A DNA stretch of 64,000 nt from an uncultured Alphaproteobacteria bacterium (GTDB lineage Bacteria > Pseudomonadota > Alphaproteobacteria > HIMB59), in the NCBI GenBank assembly GCA_902526965.1, contig CABZMT010000001.1, forward strand, positions 1 to 64,000, given 5' to 3'. Position numbers and translations under genes: made by a program. This document shows, piece after piece, positions 1 through 9,855 of this stretch (position 1 is its first letter; the number at the start of each line of letters is the position of its first letter). The notes beneath the pieces are model-generated. The model did not search any database, had not been told where the DNA came from, and saw nothing but the letters and a program-made list of their open reading frames with translations.

Positions 1-256
1 CCATGTGCAGAATAGCAGTATCAAATGTAATAATTGTTTTGTTTTTATTTTTTTTAGAAAGATATGTGGCTTTCGCTTTTGCTATTTTTAAAGCATCATA
101 TTTATCATTTTTTAAATTTTTAACAGCTTTTTCATTTATATTGGCTGACCGATATTGAAATTTCAAATTCATCATTTTAAATAATTTTCTTCTTGATTGA
201 CTTTTTGTGCCAATAATAACCTGTTTAGTTAACTGTGGATTAATAAAGTTATTCAT
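1..256 (-). CDS. maf: Maf-family nucleotide pyrophosphatase, N-terminal part (truncated by window edge)
   Basis: Not in ORF track. Reverse-strand translation from ATG at 254-256: MNNFINPQLTKQVIIGTKSQSRRKLFKMMNLKFQYRSANINEKAVKNLKNDKYDALKIAKAKATYLSKK...TIITFDTAIL; Maf-like SxSRRxLxxxxxxxFxxxxxxxxE pattern. Confidence 0.75.
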   Translation of the reverse strand, partial: MNNFINPQLTKQVIIGTKSQSRRKLFKMMNLKFQYRSANINEKAVKNLKNDKYDALKIAKAKATYLSKKNKNKTIITFDTAILHM

Positions 257-490
257 GAATTTAGAGAGTTTTAAACAGCAAAAAAACCATTAATTTATCA
301 ATATTAAGTTATCTACATTTGTTATTAAACAATAAAAATTCAATAAAATAAGGGTTTTTTTTTACAGTAAGATGTTAATCCCCATCATTCGACATACAAC
401 AACAAGTCTACATATAAATATATATATTTTCTTTTTATTTTTTGTTATAAAACTTATTCAATATATCTAACTATCTAGGTAACTCCCAAT

Positions 491-1747
491 ATGCATTTAA
501 ACGAATTAAAAGACAAAAAACCTCAAGAACTTCTCGATTATGCTGAATCATTAGGTATTGAAAATGCCTCTGGCTTAAAAAAACAAGACATATATTTTTC
601 TGTTCTTAAAAAATTTGCTGAAAAGAATGAAGAAATAATTGGAGAAGGAGTTTTAGAAACAATGCAAGATGGTTTTGGATTTCTTCGTTCCGCAGACTCT
701 AACTATTTACCTGGGCCAGATGATATATATGTAAGCCCAAATCAAATTAAAAGATATGGATTAAGAAAAGGAGATACTCTAGAAGGTCCTATTCGCCCTC
801 CAAAAGATGGTGAGAGATATTTTGCTTTAGTTGAAACCAATAAAGTTAATTTTATAGAAATTGCTAAAAATAATAAATTTAAAACAAATTTTGATAACCT
901 AACCCCATTATATCCTGAGAAAAAGTTTAATTTAGAAACAGAAAAACCTGATATTGATCTCTCCTCAAGAATTATTGATATTATTGCCCCTGTTGGAGCA
1001 GGCCAAAGATCTTTAATTGTTGCACCACCAAGATCTGGTAAGACTGTAATCTTACAAAAAATTGCAAAATCAATTGCAGAAAATTTCCCTAAAGTTTATT
1101 TGATGGTTCTTTTAATAGATGAAAGACCTGAAGAAGTTACTGATATGCAAAGATCTGTTAATGGAGAGGTTATAAGTTCAACATTTGATGAACCAGCAGC
1201 AAGACACGTACAAGTAGCTGAAATGGTTATAGAAAAGGCAAAGAGATTAGCAGAAAATAAATATGATGTGGTAATTCTTCTAGACTCAATAACAAGGTTA
1301 GGCAGAGCCTACAACACTGTCGTACCTTCAAGCGGAAAAGTTTTAACAGGTGGCGTCGATGCAAACGCTTTGCAAAGACCTAAAAGATTCTTTGGTGCCG
1401 CTAGAAACATTGAGGAGGGTGGATCGTTAACTATTGTCGCGACTGCTTTGATCGAAACTGGTAGCAGAATGGACGAAGTAATTTTTGAAGAATTTAAAGG
1501 AACTGGTAATTCTGAAATTGTTCTAGATAGAAAACTTTCTGATAAAAGAACCTATCCTGCCATTGATGTCCAAAAATCCGGAACTAGAAAAGAAGATTTG
1601 TTATTAGATGCCGGTGACCTTCAAAAAGTTTTTATTTTAAGGAAAATTTTATCATCCATGGGTACGGTAGATGCCATGGAATTTTTACTAGATAAGATGA
1701 AAGACTGCAAAACTAATGAAGAGTTTTTCAATAGTATGAACCAGTAA
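491..1747 (+). CDS. rho: transcription termination factor Rho
   Basis: RhoN-type start ([27 protein letters not shown]), [18 protein letters not shown]-loop, [33 protein letters not shown]. Confidence 0.98.
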   Translation: MHLNELKDKKPQELLDYAESLGIENASGLKKQDIYFSVLKKFAEKNEEIIGEGVLETMQDGFGFLRSADSNYLPGPDDIYVSPNQIKRYGLRKGDTLEGPIRPPKDGERYFALVETNKVNFIEIAKNNKFKTNFDNLTPLYPEKKFNLETEKPDIDLSSRIIDIIAPVGAGQRSLIVAPPRSGKTVILQKIAKSIAENFPKVYLMVLLIDERPEEVTDMQRSVNGEVISSTFDEPAARHVQVAEMVIEKAKRLAENKYDVVILLDSITRLGRAYNTVVPSSGKVLTGGVDANALQRPKRFFGAARNIEEGGSLTIVATALIETGSRMDEVIFEEFKGTGNSEIVLDRKLSDKRTYPAIDVQKSGTRKEDLLLDAGDLQKVFILRKILSSMGTVDAMEFLLDKMKDCKTNEEFFNSMNQ

Positions 1748-1749
1748 AT

Positions 1750-2661
1750 TTAAATCCATTTAATATTATTTCTTTCGCAAAGCTCTTTTAATTTTATAGG
1801 GTAATCAGTTATGATGCCGTCTACACCATAGTCAATCATTCTCATCATGTCGTATTCTTCGTTAACTGTCCAAACATTAACGGGCAGTCCCTCATCATGT
1901 GATATTCTGACATCTTCCTTTTTAATATCTTTGTGTTTTGGGTGCCACGCATTACCACCTAGTTTTTTAACAAGCTTTGGTAAGCCCAAGTTATCTTTAT
2001 CATATACTGGCATTAAATCTAACCAAGGAGACTTATTATAGATTTTACCCCTCTTTTTAGATGTTAAATAAGCTCTTGGAATTTTTGAATCTAAAGTTTT
2101 TATTTCTCTTAATATCCTCCAATCAAAAGATGAATAAATTACATTATCCCTTAATTTAAATTTTTTAACTTCATTAATTATCAGTTTTGCCATTATATCA
2201 GGATGCGGTGTTAAGTTATTTTCAATAGGAGTTGATTTGATTTCTAAATTAACTATCAAGCCACTTAAAATATTTCTTGATGTCAACTCAAGAAGATCAG
2301 ACAATTTAGGTATTTTTTGTGCAGGTAAGTTTTTTTGGTTATTAAATTTTCTTCCATATTTCGATTTCTTATTAACGGATCCAATAGTAAATTTGGATAA
2401 TTGTTCATATGTTAGATCATATATTTTGATATTATCATTTGTTATCCAATTTCCCTCACTGTCTTTTGTGAGAGCTGGGTTTAGCCTAAAATCATGATAA
2501 ATAACTGGAACTAGGTCTTTAGATAACACAATGTCAGCTTCATAAGCACTGATATTATTCTCAAATAAATACTTAAAACTTCTCAAAGTATTTTCAGGGA
2601 GATCTCCTCTTGCCCCTCTGTGTCCATAAATCTTAATGTGTTCAGGTTTAGATAAAATCAA
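1750..2661 (-). CDS. glycerophosphodiester phosphodiesterase family protein
   Basis: GHRGARGDLPENTLRSFKYL, EADIVLSKDLVPVIYHD, VNVWTVNEEYDMMRMIDYGVDGIITDYP. Confidence 0.93.
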   Translation of the reverse strand: MILSKPEHIKIYGHRGARGDLPENTLRSFKYLFENNISAYEADIVLSKDLVPVIYHDFRLNPALTKDSEGNWITNDNIKIYDLTYEQLSKFTIGSVNKKSKYGRKFNNQKNLPAQKIPKLSDLLELTSRNILSGLIVNLEIKSTPIENNLTPHPDIMAKLIINEVKKFKLRDNVIYSSFDWRILREIKTLDSKIPRAYLTSKKRGKIYNKSPWLDLMPVYDKDNLGLPKLVKKLGGNAWHPKHKDIKKEDVRISHDEGLPVNVWTVNEEYDMMRMIDYGVDGIITDYPIKLKELCERNNIKWI

Positions 2662-2710
2662 ATCAAGTCCATTTATTTAGATAACTTTTTCTATAATCAA
2701 ATTAAAATAA

Positions 2711-3361
2711 TTATTTAAAAATAGATATATCCAATTTATTTAATTTTAATTTACAAGACTCAAAGACCTCATCACTATGATAAATACCTGGAAATGCAAT
2801 ACATTGTATGCCAGCATTAATAGCAGATTTTGCACTTTCTTCAGAGTCTTCGATTGCTAGACAATCTTTTTTATCTAAATTCATAATCTCTAAAGCTTTA
2901 AAATAAATATCTGGATTTGGTTTAGGCTTAGATACTAAATTTTTATTCCCTATGAAGCTAAATTCATCTCTACTTATTTGACCATTTAGTGCTTTAAATA
3001 TTGTAGAAATATTTTTCTTTGAGGTAGATGATACTAGTCCAATTTCAATATTATTTTTCTTTGCATATTTAAAAATTTTTAAAACACCTTTTCTTGCACT
3101 CATACTATTTGAGATAATTGTTTTATTAAAAATATCTGTTTTATTTTTCCATATCTTTTTTGCGTTGACGTTTTCACTATTTTGTCTTGCAAAATCTTCA
3201 ATTCTTCTTATCCCCCCAGATTTTTTTAGCAATTTACTATAAGTCTTTCTACTCCAATACCAGTTTAACCCTTCCCTTTTAAATGCATGATTAAATGATT
3301 TTCGTTGGATGTCAGACGTTTCTATTAATGTCCCTATAGACCCAAATAAGACTGCTTTCAT
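2711..3361 (-). CDS. HAD-superfamily hydrolase (beta-phosphoglucomutase-like)
   Basis: VLFGSIGTLIET, VSSTSKKN, KPKPNPDIYFKALEIM, AIEDSEESAKSAINAG; first motif is FGSIGT instead of DxDGT. Confidence 0.8.
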   Translation of the reverse strand: MKAVLFGSIGTLIETSDIQRKSFNHAFKREGLNWYWSRKTYSKLLKKSGGIRRIEDFARQNSENVNAKKIWKNKTDIFNKTIISNSMSARKGVLKIFKYAKKNNIEIGLVSSTSKKNISTIFKALNGQISRDEFSFIGNKNLVSKPKPNPDIYFKALEIMNLDKKDCLAIEDSEESAKSAINAGIQCIAFPGIYHSDEVFESCKLKLNKLDISIFK

Positions 3362-3401
3362 GGCTAGACTAGCATAATTATAAATTTATAATGTCAAAGC
3401 T

Positions 3402-4727
3402 TTGTTTAATACAGGAACAATTTATTCAAATTTTACACCTTTGGTTAAATCGCCTATTATAGGTTACAGAATATCGGGAGAGGATGTTTTACCAATTTTA
3501 AAAAAACTCACTAAAAGAAATTTCTCTAAAGATCATTCAATAATGAAATTAGTGGAACTTCATAATATAGATGGAACAATCTTAGATAAATGTAATGTTG
3601 TATATTTTAAATCACCTAACTCATTTACAGGAGAGGATGTTTGCGAGATATTTATTCATGGTTCGCCCCTTATAGCCAGTCAGCTTGAGCAATTATTTAA
3701 AGACTTCAATATACCTGGATTAAGATTGGCCCAAAAAGGGGAGTTTTCTTTCCGCTCTGTTTTAAATAACAAATATTCTCTTAAACAGGCCAAAGCAATC
3801 AATTTAATTATAAATAATGAGTCTTTTTCTTCATTAGAATATAATAAAAAAATCCTATTTAAAGGCGACACAGTTAGCGGTCTTGCCCCTCTTAGAGAAG
3901 ATATTGTAAATTTGTTTTCTGAAATCACTGCATCTATTGATTTTGTTGATGATGAAGAGTTTAATTTTAAAAAAATAATGAAAAAAGCAAGGAATTTTTT
4001 TAATAATTGTAATAATTTATTACTTAAAAATAGAACAAAAATAGAACAAAAAAATATTTGCAGAGTTATGTTGATTGGACCGGTCAATGTTGGGAAATCA
4101 ACTCTATTTAATAAAATTATCGATAAAGACAGAGCTATTGTTGCTGAAATTAAGGGCACTACCAGGGATATTCTATCAAACCAAATAATAGTTGATGGTA
4201 AAAAATTTGAAATATTCGATACAGCTGGTCAAAGATATAAGCAAGGAAGGATAGAAAAATTTGGTTATAAAAAAGCACAAAAATTGTCAAAAGATATTGA
4301 TCATTTTTTCATTTTAAAGGATAAAAAGACCATAAATAGGGACTTAAATCAATTATTTAAAGACTTTGATATAAACAAGAATTTTACACTAATAGAGACT
4401 AAATCAGATCAATTTAGCTATAATTCTAAAAATATCAAAATTAATCATAATCTAAATAGAGAAGATCTTTTAAAAAGAATAAAACTATCTCGTATTTACA
4501 ACAAGTATATAAGTCATAAAAATAATAAATTGGAATTTAACTCTAATGAGGTAGAATTTTTACAAAAAATATCAGAATACGAGAGAGATATTCTTAATGA
4601 AAAAGACATATTAATTATTGCTCAATTAGTGAGAAATATATTAGATGATTTTTCATACGAATTTGGTTATATTAATAATGAAGATGTTTATGATAGAGTC
4701 TTTAGCAATTTTTGCATAGGAAAGTAG
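3402..4727 (+). CDS. mnmE: tRNA uridine-5-carboxymethylaminomethyl(34) synthesis GTPase MnmE
   Basis: TIY start, GPVNVGKSTLFN, KGTTRDIL, DTAGQR, C-terminal CIGK; TTG start. Confidence 0.95.
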   Translation: MFNTGTIYSNFTPLVKSPIIGYRISGEDVLPILKKLTKRNFSKDHSIMKLVELHNIDGTILDKCNVVYFKSPNSFTGEDVCEIFIHGSPLIASQLEQLFKDFNIPGLRLAQKGEFSFRSVLNNKYSLKQAKAINLIINNESFSSLEYNKKILFKGDTVSGLAPLREDIVNLFSEITASIDFVDDEEFNFKKIMKKARNFFNNCNNLLLKNRTKIEQKNICRVMLIGPVNVGKSTLFNKIIDKDRAIVAEIKGTTRDILSNQIIVDGKKFEIFDTAGQRYKQGRIEKFGYKKAQKLSKDIDHFFILKDKKTINRDLNQLFKDFDINKNFTLIETKSDQFSYNSKNIKINHNLNREDLLKRIKLSRIYNKYISHKNNKLEFNSNEVEFLQKISEYERDILNEKDILIIAQLVRNILDDFSYEFGYINNEDVYDRVFSNFCIGK

Positions 4728-4728
4728 A

Positions 4729-6585
4729 TTGTTTCACGTGGAACATTATGATGTAATAGTAATAGGAGCTGGACACGCTGGCATAGAGGCTGCCAACATA
4801 TGTGAAAAATATGGTTTAAAAACAGCTTTAATTACGAAAAATCACTCAGATTTGGGCAAACTATCATGTAATCCGAGTATTGGAGGGGTTGGAAAAACTC
4901 ATATAGCCAGTGAAGTTGATATTTTAGGTGGGGTTATTTGCAAAATAGGAGATAAATCAGCAATTCATTATAGAGTATTAAATTTATCAAAAGGACCTGC
5001 TGTATGGGGCGTCAGAGCACAGATTGATAGAGATCTCTATGCTAAAAATATGCAAAAATACATCAAATCCTCTAAAATTGAACTTATTGAAGATGAAGCA
5101 ATAAATGTTTTAAAAAAAAACAATAAGATTATTGGGGTTGATTGCATTAACGCAGGTAAAATCAAATCAAAGGTTGTTATTCTTACGACTGGAACCTTTC
5201 TAAATGGTAAGATTTATTTTGGAAATGAGGTGAAAGAGGCAGGAAGAATAGGAAATAGCTCTTCTAAAGAGCTTGCAAAGTTTATCAATAAAAATTTTAA
5301 GACAATGCGACTTAAAACTGGCACTCCTCCTAGAATTTATACTCAATCTATCAATTATGATATTCTTGATCCCCAGCCATCTGAAAATAATGGCATTTTT
5401 TTATCTTATTTTACAAAACAAAATACGAACAAAAATATTAATTGTTATATCACTAAGACTAATAATAAAACACATAAAATAATCAGAGATAATCTTGATA
5501 AATCTGCAATGTACTCTGGTATTATCAAGTCCCAAGGAGTTCGCTATTGTCCATCAATAGAAGATAAAGTAACAAAATTTGGCGACAGAAACGGCCACAA
5601 TATTTTCTTGGAACCAGAGGGACTTAACTCTGATCTTGTCTACCCAAATGGAATATCAAATTCGCTGGATAAGAAAATTCAATTAAAATTTCTAAGATCT
5701 ATTAAAGGGTTGGAAAAATGTGAAATAGATCAATTTGGATACGCCGTTGAATATGACTCAGTAGATCCTAGAGAATTAAAAAATAATTTTGAGACAAAAA
5801 AAATAGAAAACTTTTTTTTAGCAGGCCAAATTAATGGAACTACTGGGTATGAAGAAGCTGCAGGTCAAGGTATATATGCAGGAATCCATGCTGTTGTAAA
5901 AATAAAAAGGGTAAAATTCGATAATAAAGTTTTTGAAAGAGATAATAGCTATATAGGAGTTTTAGTTGATGATCTCACAAAGCTTGGAGTAACAGAACCC
6001 TACCGTATGTTCACATCAAGAGCAGAAAACAGATTGAAACTAAGAACAGATAATTCCTATGAAAGATTTGCTACAAACATTAATACAAAAATATTTAATA
6101 AAACTGACTTCAATTTTATTAATAAAAATATAGATAGTGAAAAAAAAATAATAAAAAAACTAGAGTTACTAAAATATTCTCCTAATGATTTGATGAAGAA
6201 GAAAATCAAAGTAAAAAAAGATGGTAAAATTAGGAATGGATTTGAAGTATTAAAATTTTTAGATCCCACTACAAATAATTTTAAGAAATTCTTTAATTTT
6301 ACTATAGACCAAAAATTACTCACTAAAATATATTTTGACTCAAAGTATGAAGTCTTTTATAAGCGTGAGAGGAAATCTTATGATCAGCTGAACAAAAATA
6401 AAAATATGAATTTAACTAATATTGACTTTAACAAAATACCTTCTTTATCTCGAGAGATACTGGAAAAATTAAATAAATACAAACCAGTAAATTTACATGA
6501 TGCAGGAAAAATATCTGGTATTACACCAAGTGCTCTTTTTCAAATAATAAAACATAAAAAAATTAAGGGTACTAAAGTTGCTTAA
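4729..6585 (+). CDS. mnmG: tRNA uridine-5-carboxymethylaminomethyl(34) synthesis enzyme MnmG
   Basis: FHVEHYDVIVIGAGHAGIEAA, SCNPSIGGVGKTHIASEVDILGG, GTFLNGKIYFG, AGQINGTTGYEEAAGQG, TSRAENRLKLRTDN. Confidence 0.98.
   Translation: MFHVEHYDVIVIGAGHAGIEAANICEKYGLKTALITKNHSDLGKLSCNPSIGGVGKTHIASEVDILGGVICKIGDKSAIHYRVLNLSKGPAVWGVRAQIDRDLYAKNMQKYIKSSKIELIEDEAINVLKKNNKIIGVDCINAGKIKSKVVILTTGTFLNGKIYFGNEVKEAGRIGNSSSKELAKFINKNFKTMRLKTGTPPRIYTQSINYDILDPQPSENNGIFLSYFTKQNTNKNINCYITKTNNKTHKIIRDNLDKSAMYSGIIKSQGVRYCPSIEDKVTKFGDRNGHNIFLEPEGLNSDLVYPNGISNSLDKKIQLKFLRSIKGLEKCEIDQFGYAVEYDSVDPRELKNNFETKKIENFFLAGQINGTTGYEEAAGQGIYAGIHAVVKIKRVKFDNKVFERDNSYIGVLVDDLTKLGVTEPYRMFTSRAENRLKLRTDNSYERFATNINTKIFNKTDFNFINKNIDSEKKIIKKLELLKYSPNDLMKKKIKVKKDGKIRNGFEVLKFLDPTTNNFKKFFNFTIDQKLLTKIYFDSKYEVFYKRERKSYDQLNKNKNMNLTNIDFNKIPSLSREILEKLNKYKPVNLHDAGKISGITPSALFQIIKHKKIKGTKVA
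4730..4745. promoter_or_regulatory. parS: parS centromere-like site TGTTTCACGTGGAACA (reverse complement TGTTCCACGTGAAACA)
   Basis: Read directly; exact match to the well-known parS 16-mer in one orientation; overlaps the mnmG start codon; parA/parB 2.4 kb downstream. Confidence 0.93.
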
Positions 6586-7186
6586 TGCTAACTTAGAAAT
6601 TTTCTGTAATGAAAATTTTAAAGATAGTAAATCAGTTTTACAAAAATTATATGAATACAAGATGATGGTTATTGATGAAAACGAAAAGATGAATTTAATA
6701 GGCAGAAGTACAATTGATGATTTTGATCAAAGACATTTACTTGACTGCATACAAATAATTAAATACTTGCCACACAACGAAAAAAACCATATGGACATTG
6801 GTTCAGGTGCTGGACTTCCAGGGATTGTTCTTTCAATCATAGGATATAAAAACCTTCATTTAGTTGAAAAATCACCAAAGAAATCAATCTTCTTAGAAAA
6901 CTGCAAATCACGACTTGGACTTGAATATGTTATTCACAACAAATCTATTAATGATCTAAATGATCTTAAGGTCGATTATATTACAGCACGTGCATTTGCA
7001 CCAATTGAAAAAATAATCTCCTTAACCAAAAAAATTATTTGTAAACATACAAAGTTTATTTTACTTAAAGGTAAGTCTTATTTATCTGAAATACAACTTA
7101 TCAATCAAAATAAATACTTTTGGGAAGCTCATCCTAGTATTACATCTGATGAATCTAAAATTATAGTAGTAGGTACTAAATGGTAA
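6578..7186 (+). CDS. rsmG: 16S rRNA (guanine(527)-N7)-methyltransferase RsmG
   Basis: MNLIGRSTIDDFDQRHLLDCIQ, HMDIGSGAGLPGIVLSI, ITARAFAPIEKII; follows mnmG. Confidence 0.94.
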   Translation: MLNANLEIFCNENFKDSKSVLQKLYEYKMMVIDENEKMNLIGRSTIDDFDQRHLLDCIQIIKYLPHNEKNHMDIGSGAGLPGIVLSIIGYKNLHLVEKSPKKSIFLENCKSRLGLEYVIHNKSINDLNDLKVDYITARAFAPIEKIISLTKKIICKHTKFILLKGKSYLSEIQLINQNKYFWEAHPSITSDESKIIVVGTKW

Positions 7187-7947
7187 TTACAATAGCTAAT
7201 CAAAAAGGAGGTGTCGGAAAAACAACAACTGTTGTTAATCTTGCAACAGCATTAGCATCAATAGATAAGAAAGTTTTAATTATTGATATGGACCCGCAAT
7301 ACAATTCTTCAATGTCATTTAACGCTTATGACTCTAAATTATCTATTTATAGAGTTTTTAGCAATGAGGTAAATATTAGGGATGCAATACAAAAATCTCA
7401 AATTCCTCATTTAGATGTTATCTCCGCATGTGAGGATCTTGCTGCTGCAGAATATGAGTTGGCTGACGATGACAACAGAAATACTCTTTTAAAAAACTAC
7501 ATATCAGAAATAAAAGATAATTATGAATATATTTTCATTGATACTCCGCCAACGCTTGGATTATTAACAGTAAGTTCTTTAACAGCAAGTGATGAGGTTT
7601 TAATTCCAGTACAATGTGAATTTTTTGCTTTAGAGGGATTATCCAAATTAATCAAAACCATTGAATTAGTAAAATCTAATTTAAATATTAATCTTAAACT
7701 TAATGGAATAATTTTAACAATGTATGATAGACGAAATTCTTTATCATCTTTGATAGAGAGAGAAGCCAGAGAATATTTTGACACTAATGTTTATAAATTT
7801 AATGTACCAAGAAATGTAACTTTATCCGAAGCACCAAGTCACGGTCTACCTGCGATTATATATGATTTAAAATGTAGTGGCTCACAAGCTTACATAGCCT
7901 TAGCCAAAGAATTTTTAGAGAGGGGTAGTTCAAATGGCAGTCAATAA
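7180..7947 (+). CDS. parA: chromosome partitioning ATPase ParA
   Basis: ITIANQKGGVGKTTTVVNLATALA, DMDPQYNSS, DTPPTLGLLT. Confidence 0.97.
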   Translation: MVITIANQKGGVGKTTTVVNLATALASIDKKVLIIDMDPQYNSSMSFNAYDSKLSIYRVFSNEVNIRDAIQKSQIPHLDVISACEDLAAAEYELADDDNRNTLLKNYISEIKDNYEYIFIDTPPTLGLLTVSSLTASDEVLIPVQCEFFALEGLSKLIKTIELVKSNLNINLKLNGIILTMYDRRNSLSSLIEREAREYFDTNVYKFNVPRNVTLSEAPSHGLPAIIYDLKCSGSQAYIALAKEFLERGSSNGSQ

Positions 7948-8764
7948 AAAATTAGGAAAAGGTCTATCTTCTTTACTTGGAAATAGAGATCTTATTCAGG
8001 ATAGTTCCTCTGATAATAAGGGTTTATTATTTATTCCAATCGAGAAAATTTTCAGAGACGAGACACAACCTAGAAAAGAATTTAATAAGGAAAAAATAAA
8101 TGAATTAGCTCAATCAATCAAAAAAAATGGGCTAATTCAACCACTTATTCTTACCAAGAGAAGTACTGATACTTTTTCACTGGTAGCGGGTGAGAGAAGA
8201 TGGAGGGCAGCACAAAATACTGATCTTAAAATACTTCCAGCTTTATTATTACCTGAGGACCTTGACAAAGACGAAATATCTTTGATTGAGAATATTCAAA
8301 GAGAAGATCTCAAGGTATCAGAGGAGGCAAAAGCATATCAGCGTTTAATTGAAAAAAATAATTATACACATGAGACATTATCTAATATCGTTGGCAAAAG
8401 TAGGTCTCATATAACAAACTTACTAAGAATATTAGACTTAGACGATTTCTTTTTTGATTTACTTAACAGTGGAAAAATATCTATGGGACATGCAAGGGCC
8501 CTAGTTGGTAAAACACCAGAAGATTTTGATGATTATTCTTTAAATCAAATTGCGTCTGGAAAAATATCTGTAAGAAATTTGGAAAAGAATAAAAGAAAAC
8601 GAAGTGTGCAAGAACCAAATCTCATACATGAAGAAGAGACCTTAAGTGACACCATAGGGTTCAAAACAAAAATAACTTACAATAAAAAAGGTAAAGGAAA
8701 TATAAAGATCTTTTACGAGAATTTAGAACAATATAGTTTTCTGATTAAAAAACTAAAAAATTAA
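7934..8764 (+). CDS. parB: chromosome partitioning protein ParB
   Basis: KLGKGLSSLLG, QPRKEFN, IQPLI, VAGERRWRAAQ, ENIQREDLKVSEEAKAYQRLIE, GKSRSHITNLLRILDL, GHARALV. Confidence 0.97.
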   Translation: MAVNKKLGKGLSSLLGNRDLIQDSSSDNKGLLFIPIEKIFRDETQPRKEFNKEKINELAQSIKKNGLIQPLILTKRSTDTFSLVAGERRWRAAQNTDLKILPALLLPEDLDKDEISLIENIQREDLKVSEEAKAYQRLIEKNNYTHETLSNIVGKSRSHITNLLRILDLDDFFFDLLNSGKISMGHARALVGKTPEDFDDYSLNQIASGKISVRNLEKNKRKRSVQEPNLIHEEETLSDTIGFKTKITYNKKGKGNIKIFYENLEQYSFLIKKLKN

Positions 8765-9386
8765 GTTTCTTATATTTAACCTCATTCTTTAGCATCATAA
8801 ATAGTTTTTTAATATCAATTTGAGATCTTTTCAAATTAAATATGCTTTTCCTTATATCAAGTATAAAATTATTTGTGCTATCGATACTACTATCAGCCAA
8901 ATAACTAGATTCATTGATTTTATATTTTGTAGTTTCAGACATTGTAAAATAAGGATGTGATATACAATAATTTATTAATTCTTGTTCGTTAATTTTATAA
9001 ATATTCTTAAAAAAATAAACCATATCTTTTTCGTAATCATAACCATTAATAGTTTGAAATTCTTTTTGAAATTTTTTAAAATTTTTGTAATCAGAGATAA
9101 TAATTTTTCTATAGTTTTTTTTGGCTATTTCTTCAATATACTTACTATTTGTTAAATGATATAAATAAATCCTTTCTTCTTGAAATAAGTCACTAGTTTC
9201 ATCTGGATTAATTATATCTGTGTTAAAACTAATCTTAATATCACTTTCTTTTGAGATTTCTTTTATTACTAGTTCGTAAAAACTACCAATTTCCTCATTA
9301 ACTTGATTAATTAGTAAGGCGCTATTTTTTTTGACAGATAAAAATTGCTTTATTTTCTCAATATTGTTTTTATTTTCCACAAACAA
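8745..9386 (-). CDS. holA: probable short/divergent DNA polymerase III delta subunit
   Basis: Weak sequence signal; called mainly from the conserved order parB-holA-lptE-leuS. Confidence 0.5.
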   Translation of the reverse strand: MFVENKNNIEKIKQFLSVKKNSALLINQVNEEIGSFYELVIKEISKESDIKISFNTDIINPDETSDLFQEERIYLYHLTNSKYIEEIAKKNYRKIIISDYKNFKKFQKEFQTINGYDYEKDMVYFFKNIYKINEQELINYCISHPYFTMSETTKYKINESSYLADSSIDSTNNFILDIRKSIFNLKRSQIDIKKLFMMLKNEVKYKKLNFLVF

Positions 9387-9855
9387 AAGATCTCGCTGTT
9401 AGACTATTGATAAAACTCATAACAAAATATTCTGTATTCTCAATTTTTATTTCTTCAACAGCAGTGGTATTACTTATGAATTGGTCACTTGATGCAAGAA
9501 CATAAAACTGTGAAATTGTTTCATTATATTTATAAGTCACACAATTTAATTTTTTATCAAAAATTTTAATACTTATATTACTATCTATTTGTTCCCGATC
9601 AGATGTATTATCTATATTTGTAATATATAAATTTTGTGAATGAGAAATATTTGCTTGAACTTCATATCTTGAACTTTCAATAAGCATTCCTAAGTTATTT
9701 AATTGATTCTTTAGCTGATTAGATAAAATTAACCCCTCGTATTCCCCACCAATATAAGCCACAGATAGCTTGAAATTATTTCCTTCTTTTTTATTTGTGC
9801 ACGAAATAGATAAGCAACTAATTAAGAATAATATTAATAATTTTATCTTGAACAT
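9370..9855 (-). CDS. lptE: LptE-like LPS-assembly lipoprotein
   Basis: Lipobox LISCLSISC, size, position between leuS and holA. Confidence 0.6.
   Translation of the reverse strand: MFKIKLLILFLISCLSISCTNKKEGNNFKLSVAYIGGEYEGLILSNQLKNQLNNLGMLIESSRYEVQANISHSQNLYITNIDNTSDREQIDSNISIKIFDKKLNCVTYKYNETISQFYVLASSDQFISNTTAVEEIKIENTEYFVMSFINSLTARSFVCGK

Noticed and set aside
3680-4159. 159-aa antisense ORF within mnmE
   Set aside because: Opposite-strand shadow of a well-supported gene; no family signal
6986-6993. GCACGTGC palindrome in rsmG
   Set aside because: Only a 6-bp CACGTG core, not parS; coding sequence
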